The position numbers and the translations under genes were made by a program. 64,000 nucleotides of DNA from Nitrosomonas eutropha (GTDB lineage: Bacteria; Pseudomonadota; Gammaproteobacteria; Burkholderiales; Nitrosomonadaceae). Within the stretch, counting starts at the first letter, position 1. Every line of letters begins with the position of its first letter. The DNA is taken from positions 29,585 to 93,584 of the forward strand of contig NZ_QICQ01000007.1 in NCBI RefSeq assembly GCF_003201195.1, written 5' to 3'. The notes under the pieces were generated by a model. That model ran no database searches and had not been told where the DNA came from. It saw only the letters and a list, made by a program, of their open reading frames with translations. Shown one piece after another: positions 41,959 to 57,486 of this stretch.

Positions 41959-42936
41959 ATGCGTATAACCAGGCGGGCTGCAGCCAGCAAGGAGGAGCCA
42001 GTTGCGCTGACTATAGGGAATTTCGATGGTGTTCATCTTGGCCACCAGGCGATGATTGCGCGATTGAAGCGAGCAGCGCGTCGTTTGGGGGCTGCATCCT
42101 GCGTTATGACATTTGAGCCGCATCCTAGGGAGCTTCTTATGCCTGATCGTGCCCCTGCTCGATTGACAAATCTGCGTGAAAAGCTCGAGCTGCTGGCGAG
42201 TCTGGGTGTGGATCGAGTTCAGATTTATCGTTTCAATCATGCATTTGCGAAAATCAGCGCAGAATTGTTTGTTACACGCATTTTGTTGCAGGAAATGAAC
42301 GTTTGCTGGTTGCTGGTAGGAGAGGATTTTTGCTTTGGTGCCCGGCGATCGGGAGATGTTGCCTTGTTGCAGAAATTATTTTCGGAATCAGGCGGGAGGG
42401 AGCTAGAGGTAATGTCCCCGGTTGTATTGGATGAATTGAGAGTTTCAAGTACGGCAGTTCGTCATGCGTTAGCGTCTGATGATCTTGATTTGGCAGCAGA
42501 ACTCCTTGGGCGTCCTTTCACCATGGGCGGACGAGTTGTGGATGGTTTGAAGCTGGGGAAGAAACTGGGATTTCCAACCGCTAATATTCAACTAAAAGAT
42601 CATCATCCGTTGTTAAATGGTATTTTTGTGGTGGAAGCAAGTTGGCGTAATGGCTCCGGTTTTACACAACGGGTGAGGGGAGTGGCCAGTCTGGGAGTTC
42701 GGCCAACTGTTCTCGAATATGCCCAGCCCGTACTTGAAGTACATCTGTTTGATTTTGATGAAGATATTTATGGGCAACGGTTGCGAATCGAGTTTTTGCA
42801 AAAACTCAGAGATGAGGAAAAATTCCCTGATATGGAAACGCTTGTGAAACAAATGGAACAGGACGTTGTCCACGCCAAAGCCTATTTTTCCCAAATGGAT
42901 TCTTCCATGCATGCAACAGCTTGCCTGGATTGCTGA
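41959..42936 (+). CDS. ribF: Bifunctional riboflavin kinase / FAD synthetase
   Basis: A 325-residue enzyme that makes FMN from riboflavin and then FAD. The N-terminal adenylyltransferase has [13 protein letters not shown] at about residues 18-30 and [14 protein letters not shown]; the C-terminal kinase has [20 protein letters not shown] and the conserved GVRPT. The start MRITRR is the usual one for betaproteobacterial RibF. Its stop lies one base before ileS, the common gene order ribF-ileS-lspA. Confidence 0.95.
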   Translation: MRITRRAAASKEEPVALTIGNFDGVHLGHQAMIARLKRAARRLGAASCVMTFEPHPRELLMPDRAPARLTNLREKLELLASLGVDRVQIYRFNHAFAKISAELFVTRILLQEMNVCWLLVGEDFCFGARRSGDVALLQKLFSESGGRELEVMSPVVLDELRVSSTAVRHALASDDLDLAAELLGRPFTMGGRVVDGLKLGKKLGFPTANIQLKDHHPLLNGIFVVEASWRNGSGFTQRVRGVASLGVRPTVLEYAQPVLEVHLFDFDEDIYGQRLRIEFLQKLRDEEKFPDMETLVKQMEQDVVHAKAYFSQMDSSMHATACLDC

Positions 42937-42937
42937 T

Positions 42938-45745
42938 ATGACGAACGATTATAAAAAAACACTAAACCTGCCTGATACGCCTTTTCCTATGCGTGGAGAT
43001 CTGGCTCGGCGTGAACCCGTCATGCTCAAGGCCTGGCAGGAAAAAAATCTTTACCAGAAAATCAGGGCTGCCAGTCAGGGACGGCCGAAATTTATTCTGC
43101 ATGATGGTCCACCCTATGCAAATGGTGATATTCATATCGGCCACGCTGTCAATAAAATCCTCAAGGACATCGTTGTCAAGAGTAAAACTTTGTCTGGCTT
43201 TGATGCACCTTATATTCCAGGATGGGATTGTCATGGTCTGCCCATCGAACACCAGATTGAGAAGAAGCATGGCAAACATTTGCCGGCGGATCAGGTGCGC
43301 AAGCTGTGCCGAGCTTTCGCGCAGCAACAGGTAGATCGACAAAAAGCTGATTTCATGCGACTAGGGGTACTGGGTGACTGGGAGTATCCTTACCTTACGA
43401 TGAATTATGCAACTGAGGCTGGCATTATCCGTGCGCTTGGGAAAATTTATCGCAATGGTCATCTTTATCAGGGGCAAAAACCGGTCAACTGGTGTATCGA
43501 CTGTGGCTCAGCCTTGGCAGAAGCTGAGGTGGAGTATGAAAACAAGCGTTCGCCAGCGATTGATGTTGGCTTTGAAGTGGCAAACGAGCAGGATGCTTAT
43601 CACCAGCTTGCCGCGGCAATGCATATACAGATTCCAGATGGTACCCGTATTCTTGCCGTGATCTGGACGACGACGCCGTGGACGCTTCCTGCTAATCAGG
43701 CGGTATGTATACATCCCGAGTTCGAGTACAGTCTGATCAGTACCGCCCAGGGGTGGCTGTTGCTGGCTTCCGAGTTGGTAGATACTTGTCTTGCCCGTTA
43801 CCAGCTTGAAGGGCAGGTAATGGCAACTTGCAAGGGGCAGGCACTGGAGGGGTTGCCCTTACACCATCCTTTTGCAGATCGCACCGTTAAAATAATCTGC
43901 GGACAACATGTAACGCTGGAAGCCGGTACAGGTCTTGTTCATACCGCACCTGCGCACGGCCTGGACGACTATTTTGTTGGCCAGCAGTATGGGTTGCCCA
44001 GTGATAGCCCGGTCAAGGGGGACGGTAAATTCCGGGAGGAAATTCCACTGGTTGGCGGGTTGTTTGTCTGGAAAGCCAATGCTGTTGTAATTGATGCACT
44101 GCAAGCGGATGACCATCTGTTGCATGTGGAAGAAATTGAGCACAGTTACCCACACTGCTGGCGCCATAAAACACCAATTATTTTCCGTGCGACACCGCAG
44201 TGGTTTATTGGTATGCAGCAATCCGCTGATTCGCACTCTCCCGAAAAATTATTACGTGACCTTGCTATTCATTCAGTGGAACTCACCCGTTTCTATCCAG
44301 CATGGGGCAGGGCGCGGTTGGAAGCAATGATTGGGAACCGCCCTGACTGGTGTATTTCTCGCCAGCGCAACTGGGGAGTGCCGATGACCTTTTTTATCCA
44401 CAAGGAAACGCATGCATTGCATCCCCAGACGCAGGAGTTGCTGGAGAAAGTGGCCGATCTGGTTGAGCAACAGGGGATTGAAGCATGGTTTAGCCTTGAT
44501 GCGGCTGAGTTGCTGGGAGAAGAAGCACAACATTACCAAAAGCTGACAGACACACTGGATGTCTGGTTTGATTCTGGCACCACGCATGAAACTGTACTAA
44601 AAACGAATCCACAGTTAAAGCACCCGGCTGATCTTTACCTGGAGGGCTCTGATCAGCATCGTGGCTGGTTTCAGTCGTCGCTGCTGACAGGGTGTGCGAT
44701 TGACGGCTATGCGCCTTACTCTGCCCTGCTTACGCATGGTTTTGTAGTGGATGGGCAAGGTTACAAAATGAGTAAATCGAAAGGTAACGTCATTGCTCCG
44801 CAAAAAATTGCTGATACGCTCGGTGCTGATATTTTGCGGCTGTGGGTAGCTTCTACCGATTACTCCGGAGAATTGTCCATCTCCGATGAAATCCTTAAGC
44901 GCACGGTTGAAACCTATCGACGCATCCGCAATACCCTGCGTTTTCTACTGGCCAATCTGGCTGATTTCGACCCGGTTACAGATGCATTGCCACCGCAGGA
45001 ATGGATAGAAATTGACCGTTACATGCTCGTCTATACTGAAGCATTGCAGAATGAGCTTATCCGGCTTTATGAACGTTATGAATTCCATCAGGCGGTTGCC
45101 CGGTTACATCATTTTTGCTCCGAAGATCTGGGAGGGTTCTATCTGGATATCCTCAAAGATCGTCTCTATACCACGATGATGGATGGGATTCCACGACGCT
45201 CTGCCCAGAGTGCGCTCTATCACATAGTGCACAGTCTCGCACGTCTGCTTGCACCAGCGCTGAGCTTTACTGCAGAAGAAGTCTGGCAGCAACTGAGTGG
45301 ATCGACGGATGACAGTATTTTTTTGCATACCTGGCATCGTTTCCCGGAGCAGCCGGGAGATGCGCAAATTCTGATCCAGCGCTGGCAGCAGTTGCGTGAG
45401 TTGCGCGCTCGGGTGTTGAAACAACTGGAAGATGCGCGTATTCAGGGAAAAATTGGTTCATCACTTGCTGCTACAGTAGAAATTTGCACAATCGGGGAAA
45501 ACTATACATTGCTCGATTCGCTGGAAGACGATCTCAGATTCGTACTGATCACGTCTGAAGTCCATTTGCAGCATGTAGATAAGGCTACTAAAGAAACAAT
45601 TATTGTAACTGCCAGTTCTCATCAGAAATGTGAGCGTTGCTGGCATTATCGGCAGGATGTGGGGTCGATTGCTGAACATCCATCACTGTGTAGTCGTTGT
45701 GTGAGCAATCTTTCGGGGCCTGGTGAACACCGGCGCTATGCCTGA
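42938..45745 (+). CDS. ileS: Isoleucyl-tRNA synthetase
   Basis: A 935-residue class I synthetase charging tRNA-Ile. The HIGH motif is in [19 protein letters not shown] in [11 protein letters not shown], the editing domain in the central third ([16 protein letters not shown]), and a C-terminal zinc site CERCWHYR...LCSRC. The start at 42938 ([20 protein letters not shown]) follows the ribF stop directly; the longer frame upstream lies within ribF and is not used. Confidence 0.97.
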   Translation: MTNDYKKTLNLPDTPFPMRGDLARREPVMLKAWQEKNLYQKIRAASQGRPKFILHDGPPYANGDIHIGHAVNKILKDIVVKSKTLSGFDAPYIPGWDCHGLPIEHQIEKKHGKHLPADQVRKLCRAFAQQQVDRQKADFMRLGVLGDWEYPYLTMNYATEAGIIRALGKIYRNGHLYQGQKPVNWCIDCGSALAEAEVEYENKRSPAIDVGFEVANEQDAYHQLAAAMHIQIPDGTRILAVIWTTTPWTLPANQAVCIHPEFEYSLISTAQGWLLLASELVDTCLARYQLEGQVMATCKGQALEGLPLHHPFADRTVKIICGQHVTLEAGTGLVHTAPAHGLDDYFVGQQYGLPSDSPVKGDGKFREEIPLVGGLFVWKANAVVIDALQADDHLLHVEEIEHSYPHCWRHKTPIIFRATPQWFIGMQQSADSHSPEKLLRDLAIHSVELTRFYPAWGRARLEAMIGNRPDWCISRQRNWGVPMTFFIHKETHALHPQTQELLEKVADLVEQQGIEAWFSLDAAELLGEEAQHYQKLTDTLDVWFDSGTTHETVLKTNPQLKHPADLYLEGSDQHRGWFQSSLLTGCAIDGYAPYSALLTHGFVVDGQGYKMSKSKGNVIAPQKIADTLGADILRLWVASTDYSGELSISDEILKRTVETYRRIRNTLRFLLANLADFDPVTDALPPQEWIEIDRYMLVYTEALQNELIRLYERYEFHQAVARLHHFCSEDLGGFYLDILKDRLYTTMMDGIPRRSAQSALYHIVHSLARLLAPALSFTAEEVWQQLSGSTDDSIFLHTWHRFPEQPGDAQILIQRWQQLRELRARVLKQLEDARIQGKIGSSLAATVEICTIGENYTLLDSLEDDLRFVLITSEVHLQHVDKATKETIIVTASSHQKCERCWHYRQDVGSIAEHPSLCSRCVSNLSGPGEHRRYA

Positions 45746-45786
45746 TTCCTGTGAAGAATCACTGGGAAAATATATAGGGGTGCGTG

Positions 45787-46269
45787 ATGAAACTGTATTT
45801 CAGTCTGAGTTTAGCCACAATCATCCTGATGCTGGATTTACTCAGCAAACGCTGGGTTGAGCTTAATTTATCGTATGGTCAGCAGATTGTCATCACTGAA
45901 TTCTTCAATCTTGTACTTGCCTACAATGCAGGAGCAGCCTTCAGTTTTCTGAGTAATGCTTCTGGCTGGCAGCGCTGGTTTTTGAGCGCAATTGCTCTTC
46001 TTGTATCAGCTCTGATTATTTATCTGTTGTACAAGAACACAACAAACCGGCTGTTTTGTATTGCGTTGAGCTTTATTCTAGGGGGGGCATTGGGCAATCT
46101 CTGGGATCGGATTATGCTGGGGCATGTTGTCGATTTTCTGGATTTTCACGTGAGTGGTTATCATTGGCCAGCATTTAATCTTGCTGATTCAGCCATAGTC
46201 TGCGGAGCGTGCTTGTTGATTCTGGACGGGATCCTGAATAGACAGAACGATTCTATTCAGGAAGGGTGA
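45787..46269 (+). CDS. lspA: Lipoprotein signal peptidase II
   Basis: A 160-residue inner-membrane aspartyl protease that removes the signal peptide from prolipoproteins. Four helices are visible. The catalytic aspartates are in GNLWDRIMLGHVVDFLDFH and FNLADSAIVCG. The ATG at 45787 is taken as start; a GTG three bases before is possible. It follows ileS by 41 bases. Lipoproteins in this window (LptE, the binding protein and the 59215 gene) are its substrates. Confidence 0.95.
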   Translation: MKLYFSLSLATIILMLDLLSKRWVELNLSYGQQIVITEFFNLVLAYNAGAAFSFLSNASGWQRWFLSAIALLVSALIIYLLYKNTTNRLFCIALSFILGGALGNLWDRIMLGHVVDFLDFHVSGYHWPAFNLADSAIVCGACLLILDGILNRQNDSIQEG

Positions 46270-46432
46270 GACAGAATCTTCAGGGATTTGTCTGTGATCA
46301 GCGCGAACTGATTTACCTTACCATATTAGGATCAATGGTCTATCCTGCCTACTACCAGGATACCATCATGGCAGCGAGATTCTAACCACGTCATATAAGT
46401 ACATTCAACGATAAAGGAAACAAAACCAGATC

Positions 46433-47401
46433 ATGTCGAACGGCCCTGTCAAAATTGATGGAGCAATAGTACGCAAAACACCTTATGGCATGCTGCGTGA
46501 ACCGACCTTCTCGGGCATACTTTCTTTTATGCGTTGCAGTTTTCGGAAAGACTTGACAGGTGCCGAGCTGGTGATCAGCGATATTCCACTGGATTTGGCG
46601 GTATCTTACCGTTCTGGCGCCCGGTTCGGACCACTGGGAATTCGCCAGGCTTCCGCTGAAGTGGCTTCGCTCAAACCTTATCCATGGGGATTTGATCCAT
46701 TCGAAAATCTTGCTGTGATCGATTTTGGAGACTGCTTTCTTGATGTACATAATCCAATGTCGATTCATGAGGCGATTATCGATCATGCCCGACATATTCT
46801 GGCATCTGGTGCGCGCATGTTGACGTTCGGTGGTGATCACTCTATTTCTTATCCGTTGTTGAAAGCACATGTAGAGAAAACTGGCACTCCACTGTCTTTA
46901 ATCCATTTTGATGCGCATTGTGATACCTGGCCAGATAATTCTCCAGCTTCACTGAATCATGGTTCCATGTTTTACAAAGCAGTGCAGGATGGTTTGATTG
47001 ATATCAAGCATTCGGTACAGATTGGTATTCGTACCTGGAATGATGATTTCATGGGGATTAATATTCTGGATGCTGATCGAGTACATCGGGAGGGGACAGA
47101 TGCAGTGGTTGCAGAAATTGAACGTATCGTCGGTAATCAGCCAGCCTATTTTACGTTTGATATCGATTGCCTTGATCCTGCTTATGCGCCGGGCACAGGC
47201 ACACCGGTTTGTGGGGGGTTATCAACCGCACAGGCGTTATCAATCATTCGCAGGCTTACTGCAATCAACCTGATTGGAATGGATATCGTAGAAGTATCTC
47301 CGCCCTATGATCACAGTCAGATAACCGCACTGGCTGCAGCACATATTGCTTGCGACTTGATTTGTCTGCTGGCAAAACGCAAAGCTGACGGGCTGTTGTA
47401 A
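46433..47401 (+). CDS. speB: Agmatinase
   Basis: A 322-residue ureohydrolase that should convert agmatine to putrescine and urea. The two-manganese site is complete: GGDHSISYP, HFDAHCDT and TFDIDCLDPAYAPGTGTP, with a late VSPPYDHSQIT. Length and motifs are typical for agmatinases and separate it from arginase. It stands alone after lspA, separated by 163 bases, and converges on ubiE. In an ammonia oxidiser the urea released could feed urease, if the organism has it; that is inference. Confidence 0.9.
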   Translation: MSNGPVKIDGAIVRKTPYGMLREPTFSGILSFMRCSFRKDLTGAELVISDIPLDLAVSYRSGARFGPLGIRQASAEVASLKPYPWGFDPFENLAVIDFGDCFLDVHNPMSIHEAIIDHARHILASGARMLTFGGDHSISYPLLKAHVEKTGTPLSLIHFDAHCDTWPDNSPASLNHGSMFYKAVQDGLIDIKHSVQIGIRTWNDDFMGINILDADRVHREGTDAVVAEIERIVGNQPAYFTFDIDCLDPAYAPGTGTPVCGGLSTAQALSIIRRLTAINLIGMDIVEVSPPYDHSQITALAAAHIACDLICLLAKRKADGLL

Positions 47402-47453
47402 ATCCTGCTTGAATATGTGGACAGATTCATGTGTTCCGTACCAAACAGCAAGA

Positions 47454-48185
47454 TCAGAATTTATATCCGCGATGCAGTGCTACAACGCCCGCTGTCAGAT
47501 TGAAATATTCAACCCGTTCAAATCCAACCTGTTGCATGAGCTGTTTCAGATCTTCCTGGGAGGGATGCATCCGAATAGATTCTGCGAGATAGCGGTAACT
47601 GGCATCGTCACGGGTAACAATTTTCCCCATAAACGGGAGAGCCTTAAATGAGTAAGTGTCATACAAAGGCTGCAGTGGTTTCCACACCTTGGAAAACTCC
47701 AGCACGATGAGCGAACCACCCGGGGATAACACACGCCACATTTCCCGGAGAGCAATATCTTTATGTGTCATGTTCCTCAAACCAAAAGCGACACAAACCC
47801 GATCAAAATAATTATCCGGGAAGGGTAGTTTTTCAGCATCACATTGAGCAACCGGTACGCTTTTACCATCATTCAGCATACGATCACGGCCAATTGACAG
47901 CATGGAATTGTTGATGTCGGTCAGCCAGACTTCCCCTGCGTCACCTACTTTCTCCCGGAATAAAGCGGTTAAATCAGCGGTTCCACCGGCAATATCCAAT
48001 ACCTTGTCACCTCTTCTCGCACCGCTGACATCGATTGCAAATTTTTTCCACAGACGATGCAATCCCATGGACATCAGGTCATTCATCAGGTTATAACGTG
48101 CTGCTACCGAATGGAAGACTTCTGCAACCTTACGAGCTTTTTCTGTTTCTGAAACAGTTGTAAAACCAAAGTGTGTGGCATTCAT
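47454..48185 (-). CDS. ubiE: Ubiquinone/menaquinone C-methyltransferase
   Basis: A 243-residue SAM-dependent methyltransferase of quinone synthesis. The SAM site is [15 protein letters not shown], and the family signatures are [20 protein letters not shown] and [20 protein letters not shown]. The end matches the usual [15 protein letters not shown]. It is 52 bases upstream of a DUF971 gene in the same direction, the common pairing in beta- and gammaproteobacteria. Confidence 0.95.
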   Translation of the reverse strand: MNATHFGFTTVSETEKARKVAEVFHSVAARYNLMNDLMSMGLHRLWKKFAIDVSGARRGDKVLDIAGGTADLTALFREKVGDAGEVWLTDINNSMLSIGRDRMLNDGKSVPVAQCDAEKLPFPDNYFDRVCVAFGLRNMTHKDIALREMWRVLSPGGSLIVLEFSKVWKPLQPLYDTYSFKALPFMGKIVTRDDASYRYLAESIRMHPSQEDLKQLMQQVGFERVEYFNLTAGVVALHRGYKF

Positions 48186-48237
48186 TATTCTGAGGATATA
48201 TTCCGAATGAGTAATTAATGTTTAGCGGAAAGTATTG

Positions 48238-48615
48238 CTATTTTACTTCGCGGCTACTGCCGGAAGCTCCCAGTCGTTGCAGGTAATTTTGCCACATGAT
48301 TTCTTGGTTCAAGCCATAATCATAAAGTAAGTCCCATGAATACAATCCAGTATTGTGGCCATCAGAAAAATCCAGCCTCACAGCATACCGGCCAACTGGT
48401 TCAATATGTGTGATAGTTACATCCTTTTTACCGGTTTGTAAAACTTCCTGGCCGGGCTCGTGGCCACGTACCTCAGCAGAAGGTGAATAAACTCGCAGGA
48501 ATTCACAGTGAAATCTGAAGGATTTCCCATCGTTGAAGGTTACACTTAACACTCCTGATTTACGATACAACTTTAACTCTGTAGGAATGGGTGTTTGTGG
48601 ATTGAGTCCAGCCAT
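48238..48615 (-). CDS. DUF971 (GBBH-like N-terminal) protein
   Basis: A 125-residue protein of the DUF971 family, recognised by LYRKSGVLSVTFNDGKSFRF, FLRVYSPSAEVRGH and GRYAVRLDFSDGHNTGLYSW. The fold is found at the N terminus of gamma-butyrobetaine hydroxylases and binds metal in some members; the free-standing form has no settled function, although co-occurrence with ubiE is frequent. It is the gene just upstream of ubiE. Confidence 0.85.
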   Translation of the reverse strand: MAGLNPQTPIPTELKLYRKSGVLSVTFNDGKSFRFHCEFLRVYSPSAEVRGHEPGQEVLQTGKKDVTITHIEPVGRYAVRLDFSDGHNTGLYSWDLLYDYGLNQEIMWQNYLQRLGASGSSREVK

Positions 48616-48654
48616 AAAATCAAAAATTTTTTATTCGAGATACCAAAAACAACA

Positions 48655-49587
48655 TCATGGCACAGCTTCTTCCTGAGGTTTACGTTCAATTTTGACCAGA
48701 TCTTCTCGCTTGGCTCCCAGTAATAGAAGTATCGGGCTGGCAATCATGATGGAGGAATAAATACCGAACAAAATGCCAATTGTGAGTGCTAACGCAAAAT
48801 TATGTAATGCCTCTCCACCAAATAAAAGCATAGAGATCACAACCAGTTGTGTGCTTCCGTGAGTAATTACGGTGCGCGACATAGTTTCGGTAATAGCGTT
48901 ATTAATTACTCTCGTTACATCTGCTTTACGTAATTTGCGGAAATTTTCTCGAATCCGATCAGAGATGACTACAGACTCATTTACCGAATAGCCCAGGATA
49001 GCCAGTACAGCAGCCAGAACAGTCAGGTCGAATTCCCACTGAAAAAAGGAGAAACAACCCAGAATAATTAATACGTCATGCAGGTTGGCAATAATACAAG
49101 AAACACCAAATTTCCATTCAAATCGGAAAGCCAGATAGGCAACTATGCCCATGGAAACAAACAGCATTGCCAGCAAGCCATTTTCCAATAACTCATCTCC
49201 AACCTGCGGACCTACGAATTCCACCCGCCTCATTTCAACTGAGGGATCATCCTTTTTGAGCGCTGTCATAACAGTCTCGGACAAATTGCCCCCGGTGTGT
49301 TCTGCCTTGACAGGAAGTCTGATGATGACATCCCGGGATGTCCCGAAATTCTGCACAATTGCATCAGGCATTCCGATGCTGGCAAGGACTTTGCGGGTTT
49401 TATCGAGATCAGCAGGCTGTTGGTAGCTGATTTCCATCACGGTGCCGCCAGTAAAATCTACTGCAAGATTCAATCCCTTTGTGACGAGAGAATAAATCGC
49501 CAGGATGGAGATGATCAGGGAAAAAGTCATTGATAATTTTCCCCAGCGAGTAAAAGGAATATCGCGTTCGAATCTGAAAAAATCCAT
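48655..49587 (-). CDS. secF: Protein translocase subunit SecF
   Basis: A 310-residue inner-membrane subunit of the Sec translocon that, with SecD, uses the proton gradient to pull proteins across. It has the standard N-terminal helix, a periplasmic domain with DFTGGTVMEISY and a block of five helices with VNESVVISDRIRENFRKLRK. It starts 24 bases after the secD stop. Confidence 0.95.
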   Translation of the reverse strand: MDFFRFERDIPFTRWGKLSMTFSLIISILAIYSLVTKGLNLAVDFTGGTVMEISYQQPADLDKTRKVLASIGMPDAIVQNFGTSRDVIIRLPVKAEHTGGNLSETVMTALKKDDPSVEMRRVEFVGPQVGDELLENGLLAMLFVSMGIVAYLAFRFEWKFGVSCIIANLHDVLIILGCFSFFQWEFDLTVLAAVLAILGYSVNESVVISDRIRENFRKLRKADVTRVINNAITETMSRTVITHGSTQLVVISMLLFGGEALHNFALALTIGILFGIYSSIMIASPILLLLGAKREDLVKIERKPQEEAVP

Positions 49588-49611
49588 GGTTATCCAGTTT
49601 CAGTGAGTATT

Positions 49612-51459
49612 TTAATGTTTGTTGCTACTTTTCTTCGATATTTTGATGGTTCCGATCGGGACACGCGCAAGTTTGCGGTTTCCGTACAATAGATTAACCA
49701 TTGCGCGCGAAACGGTGACTGCACTGAAGAGTGTGGTCAGAATTCCCAGACATAGTACGACAGCGAAACCTTTTATCGGCCCGCTACCGAATATCATCAA
49801 GCCAAGGCCAGCCAGTAACGTGGTTAGGTTGGTATCGATAATCGCATCCCATGCACGCTCATACCCGGCATGGATGGCTGCCTGTGGTGAAGCACCATGG
49901 CGGATTTCATCGCGGATACGTTCATTGATCAGTACGTTTGCGTCAATTGCCATCCCGACAGTCAGCGCCATTCCGGCCATTCCGGGGAGTGTTAATGTCG
50001 CTTGCAAGATTGAGAGCAATCCAATGAGAAACAGCAGGTTGATGGCGAGTGCCACAACAGAGATGACACCAATGGCCGAGTAATAAGCCATGATGAATGT
50101 GGCTACCGCCAGGAAACCAAACAGAGTCGAATTGAAGCCTTTGGAGATATTTTCAGCTCCCAGGCTTGGTCCTATCGTACGCTCCTCGACGATTTCCATG
50201 GGGGCAGCCAGCGCACCCGCACGCAACAGCAGAGCAACATCACGTGCTTCAATACTGCTCATTTTTCCGCTGATCTGTACGCGCCCGCCACCGATTTCTT
50301 CGCGAATAACCGGCGCAGTAACCACCTCGGTCAGATTTTTTTCCACCAGCAGAATGGCCATGCGCTTACCTACGTTATTACGTGTTAGCTGCTTGAAAAT
50401 TCGTGAACCATTGTTGTCTAGTGTCAAATGGACAGCAGGTTGGTGATCCTGATCAAATCCGGGTTGGGCGTCCGTGATACGGTCACCGGTAAGCAGGATC
50501 TGTTTTTTGACCAAGAGTGGGCCACCCCCGCGCTCGGTGAACAATTCGGTGCCAGGAGGAACTGATCCGCGCAAGGCGGCATCAATATCACCCTCTTCAT
50601 CGACCATGCGTACTTCCAGCGTGGCGGTTCTGCCCAGAATATCCTTCGCCTTGGCAGTATCCTGTACACCCGGTAACTGCACGATTACCCGATCGGCCCC
50701 TGCCTGCTGAATAATCGGTTCTGCCACACCCAGCTCGTTGACTCGGTTGCGCAGCGTGGTGATATTGCGCTGGACGGCAGTATTTTGCATACGCACTAGT
50801 GCTTCCGGCTTGATGGAGATTGTCAGACGTGCTTCTCCGCCAACCTCTTCTGATTGAAAAGCGAGATCTTCAAATGCTTTTCCAAGTTCCGTAATTGCTT
50901 TTTCCCGTGCTTGCTCATCGCGGAATCTGATTATAATTTTTGACCGATCCCGCTCAATACCGGCAGAAGGGATCCTTTGCTCACGCAATGTACTGCGCAG
51001 ATCAGCGCTGAAACGATCGAGGGATTTTGTGAGCGCACCTGCCATATCCACCTGCAACATAAAATGAACTCCGCCGCGTAGATCCAGACCCAGATACATG
51101 GGCAAAGCACCAATGTGACGCATCCATTGCGGGGAGTTGGGCAGCAGGTTTAGTGCAACAACATAATCGCTACCAACTTCGGAACTTAGAATATCTTTCG
51201 CCTTGATCTGAGTATCTGTATCGGCAAACCGGATTTTGATCCCGGTTGCTTCCAGTATTGTTCCGTTATACGGAAGATTTTGCTGGTTAAGGACTTGTTC
51301 CAAACGTTGCAAAAGTGCTGTATCGGTCCGTACGTCAGCTCGTAGTGGTGAAATCTGAACAGCGGGGGATTCACCAAAAAAATTAGGCAGGGTGTACAGC
51401 AGTCCAAGCAGGATTGAAACAGCGATGACGATATATTTCCAGAGGGGGTAGCGGTTCAT
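49612..51459 (-). CDS. secD: Protein translocase subunit SecD
   Basis: A 615-residue partner of SecF. It begins MNRYPLWKYIVIAVSILLG, has a large periplasmic domain (GLDLRGGVHFMLQVDM near residue 120) and a six-helix C-terminal block with GMAIDANVLINERIRDE. The start at 51459 was chosen over an upstream frame extension because SecD homologues begin with N-R-Y-P. It lies between yajC and secF in the usual order. Confidence 0.95.
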   Translation of the reverse strand: MNRYPLWKYIVIAVSILLGLLYTLPNFFGESPAVQISPLRADVRTDTALLQRLEQVLNQQNLPYNGTILEATGIKIRFADTDTQIKAKDILSSEVGSDYVVALNLLPNSPQWMRHIGALPMYLGLDLRGGVHFMLQVDMAGALTKSLDRFSADLRSTLREQRIPSAGIERDRSKIIIRFRDEQAREKAITELGKAFEDLAFQSEEVGGEARLTISIKPEALVRMQNTAVQRNITTLRNRVNELGVAEPIIQQAGADRVIVQLPGVQDTAKAKDILGRTATLEVRMVDEEGDIDAALRGSVPPGTELFTERGGGPLLVKKQILLTGDRITDAQPGFDQDHQPAVHLTLDNNGSRIFKQLTRNNVGKRMAILLVEKNLTEVVTAPVIREEIGGGRVQISGKMSSIEARDVALLLRAGALAAPMEIVEERTIGPSLGAENISKGFNSTLFGFLAVATFIMAYYSAIGVISVVALAINLLFLIGLLSILQATLTLPGMAGMALTVGMAIDANVLINERIRDEIRHGASPQAAIHAGYERAWDAIIDTNLTTLLAGLGLMIFGSGPIKGFAVVLCLGILTTLFSAVTVSRAMVNLLYGNRKLARVPIGTIKISKKSSNKH

Positions 51460-51545
51460 AATGGCCAGTATTTCAGAAGAAAGGGGGTGCCGGAAGTTAC
51501 GCCACAATTTCAGATAATCGAAAAAGAGCGGAGCATACCGGTAAA

Positions 51546-52010
51546 TTAATTCTTTTCGTTATCCTGTTTTGTTGAATCAGCTTCACTGATTTCAGTTTCT
51601 TTATTTTCCGGTTCGGCCTGGCGGGGTTCATTAGATTTCTGCTTGCCGCTTTTGAGTGCCCGGCTGCTTTTGCCGGTTTCTATGCTTCTGAGCGTTCCCT
51701 TGGGCAATAATGTTTGAACGGAAGATTTGAGTACGGTAATTTCAACGCCTACTGCAATTTCCATGGTGAGGTAGCTGTCTCCGGTGCTCACAACTCGGCC
51801 CAGTTCTCCTCCACTGATGATAATCTCGTCACCTTTCTGTAATTCGTTCTGCATTTGTTTTTGCTCTTTGGCCCGCTTGGTTTGCGGACGGATCAGCAAA
51901 AAATAAAAAATGACCACGATACCAATCATGGGTAGAAAGCTCATCAGAGTGGGGTCGGAAGTCTGAGCCGTACTATTGGCGGCCTGGGCGAAAGCTTCTT
52001 TTATGAGCAT
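51546..52010 (-). CDS. yajC: YajC, Sec translocon accessory protein
   Basis: A 154-residue protein with one helix (SFLPMIGIVVIFYFLLIRPQ) and the YajC core (TKRAKEQKQMQNELQKGDEI, VVSTGDSYLTMEIAVG). It has an unusually long C-terminal tail of about 45 charged residues (PRQAEPENKETEISEADS) compared with the E. coli protein of 110. It precedes secD, and follows tgt by 64 bases. Confidence 0.95.
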   Translation of the reverse strand: MLIKEAFAQAANSTAQTSDPTLMSFLPMIGIVVIFYFLLIRPQTKRAKEQKQMQNELQKGDEIIISGGELGRVVSTGDSYLTMEIAVGVEITVLKSSVQTLLPKGTLRSIETGKSSRALKSGKQKSNEPRQAEPENKETEISEADSTKQDNEKN

Positions 52011-52074
52011 AAGGTCTTCTCCTTCAATTGGGTATGAATGGAAACTGAATCGTTATGTATTTTAGCATGAAGTT

Positions 52075-54197
<2,123 letters not shown>

Positions 54198-54304
54198 GCT
54201 GCGGATTATACCGGTGACCAGTAAAGGGCCTGTATTTTTTAGGAAAGAGTGTCGCAATGAGAGGTTTTTGCAAGGAGCTTTCTGCCAGTCAGAATGGTTG
54301 ACTG

Positions 54305-54310
54305 TATAAT
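54305..54310 (+). promoter_or_regulatory. -10-like box upstream of leuS
   Basis: TATAAT lies 42 bases before the leuS ATG, directly behind TG. No clear -35 hexamer sits at 16-18 bases upstream, so an activator or an extended element may be needed. Confidence 0.35.
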
Positions 54311-54321
54311 TAATTTTTTAA

Positions 54322-56958
<2,637 letters not shown>

Positions 56959-56977
56959 CAAAACAGGTATTTTGCGG

Positions 56978-57472
56978 ATGATAACGTTGCGAGCTTTACT
57001 GTCCATCTTGCTGGTATTGAATCTGGCTGCCTGTGGCTTCAAGTTGCGCGGGCAGGTTTCCGAACTTCCTTTTGAGCGGATCTATATTAGAGCGCCTGCA
57101 GGGATGACTATTGGCTCTGATCTTGAGCGAGTAATTACTACCCATACGCAAGCACGAGTAGTAAAGAAGATCGAAAAATCCGACGCAGTTGTTCAGATTG
57201 TGCATGCGATCCGGGAAAAAAGAATTCTTTCTCTCTCGGAGGGAGGAAGGGTACGTGAGTTTGAGCTAATTTACCGGGTAGCTGCTCGGCTGCTGGATTC
57301 ACATAATACCGAGCTGGCACCCTTGCAGGAAATCAGGTTGACACGCATTCTTCCGTACCTGGATGCACAGGAGCTGGCCAAGGCAGCAGAGGAAGAAATG
57401 CTGTACAAGGATATGCAGAAAGATGCCGTACAACAGATTCTTCGCCAGATTACGGCTGTTACCCTCGGGTGA
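56978..57472 (+). CDS. lptE: LptE, outer-membrane LPS assembly lipoprotein
   Basis: A 164-residue lipoprotein that plugs LptD in the outer membrane. The signal peptide ends in lipobox LAAC, and the mature part starts GFKLRGQVSELPFERIYIRA, a typical LptE/RlpB opening. The start MITLRALLSI is used because it begins the signal peptide. It is located between leuS and holA, the standard order. Confidence 0.93.
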   Translation: MITLRALLSILLVLNLAACGFKLRGQVSELPFERIYIRAPAGMTIGSDLERVITTHTQARVVKKIEKSDAVVQIVHAIREKRILSLSEGGRVREFELIYRVAARLLDSHNTELAPLQEIRLTRILPYLDAQELAKAAEEEMLYKDMQKDAVQQILRQITAVTLG

Positions 57473-57486
57473 GATGTGTATAACGC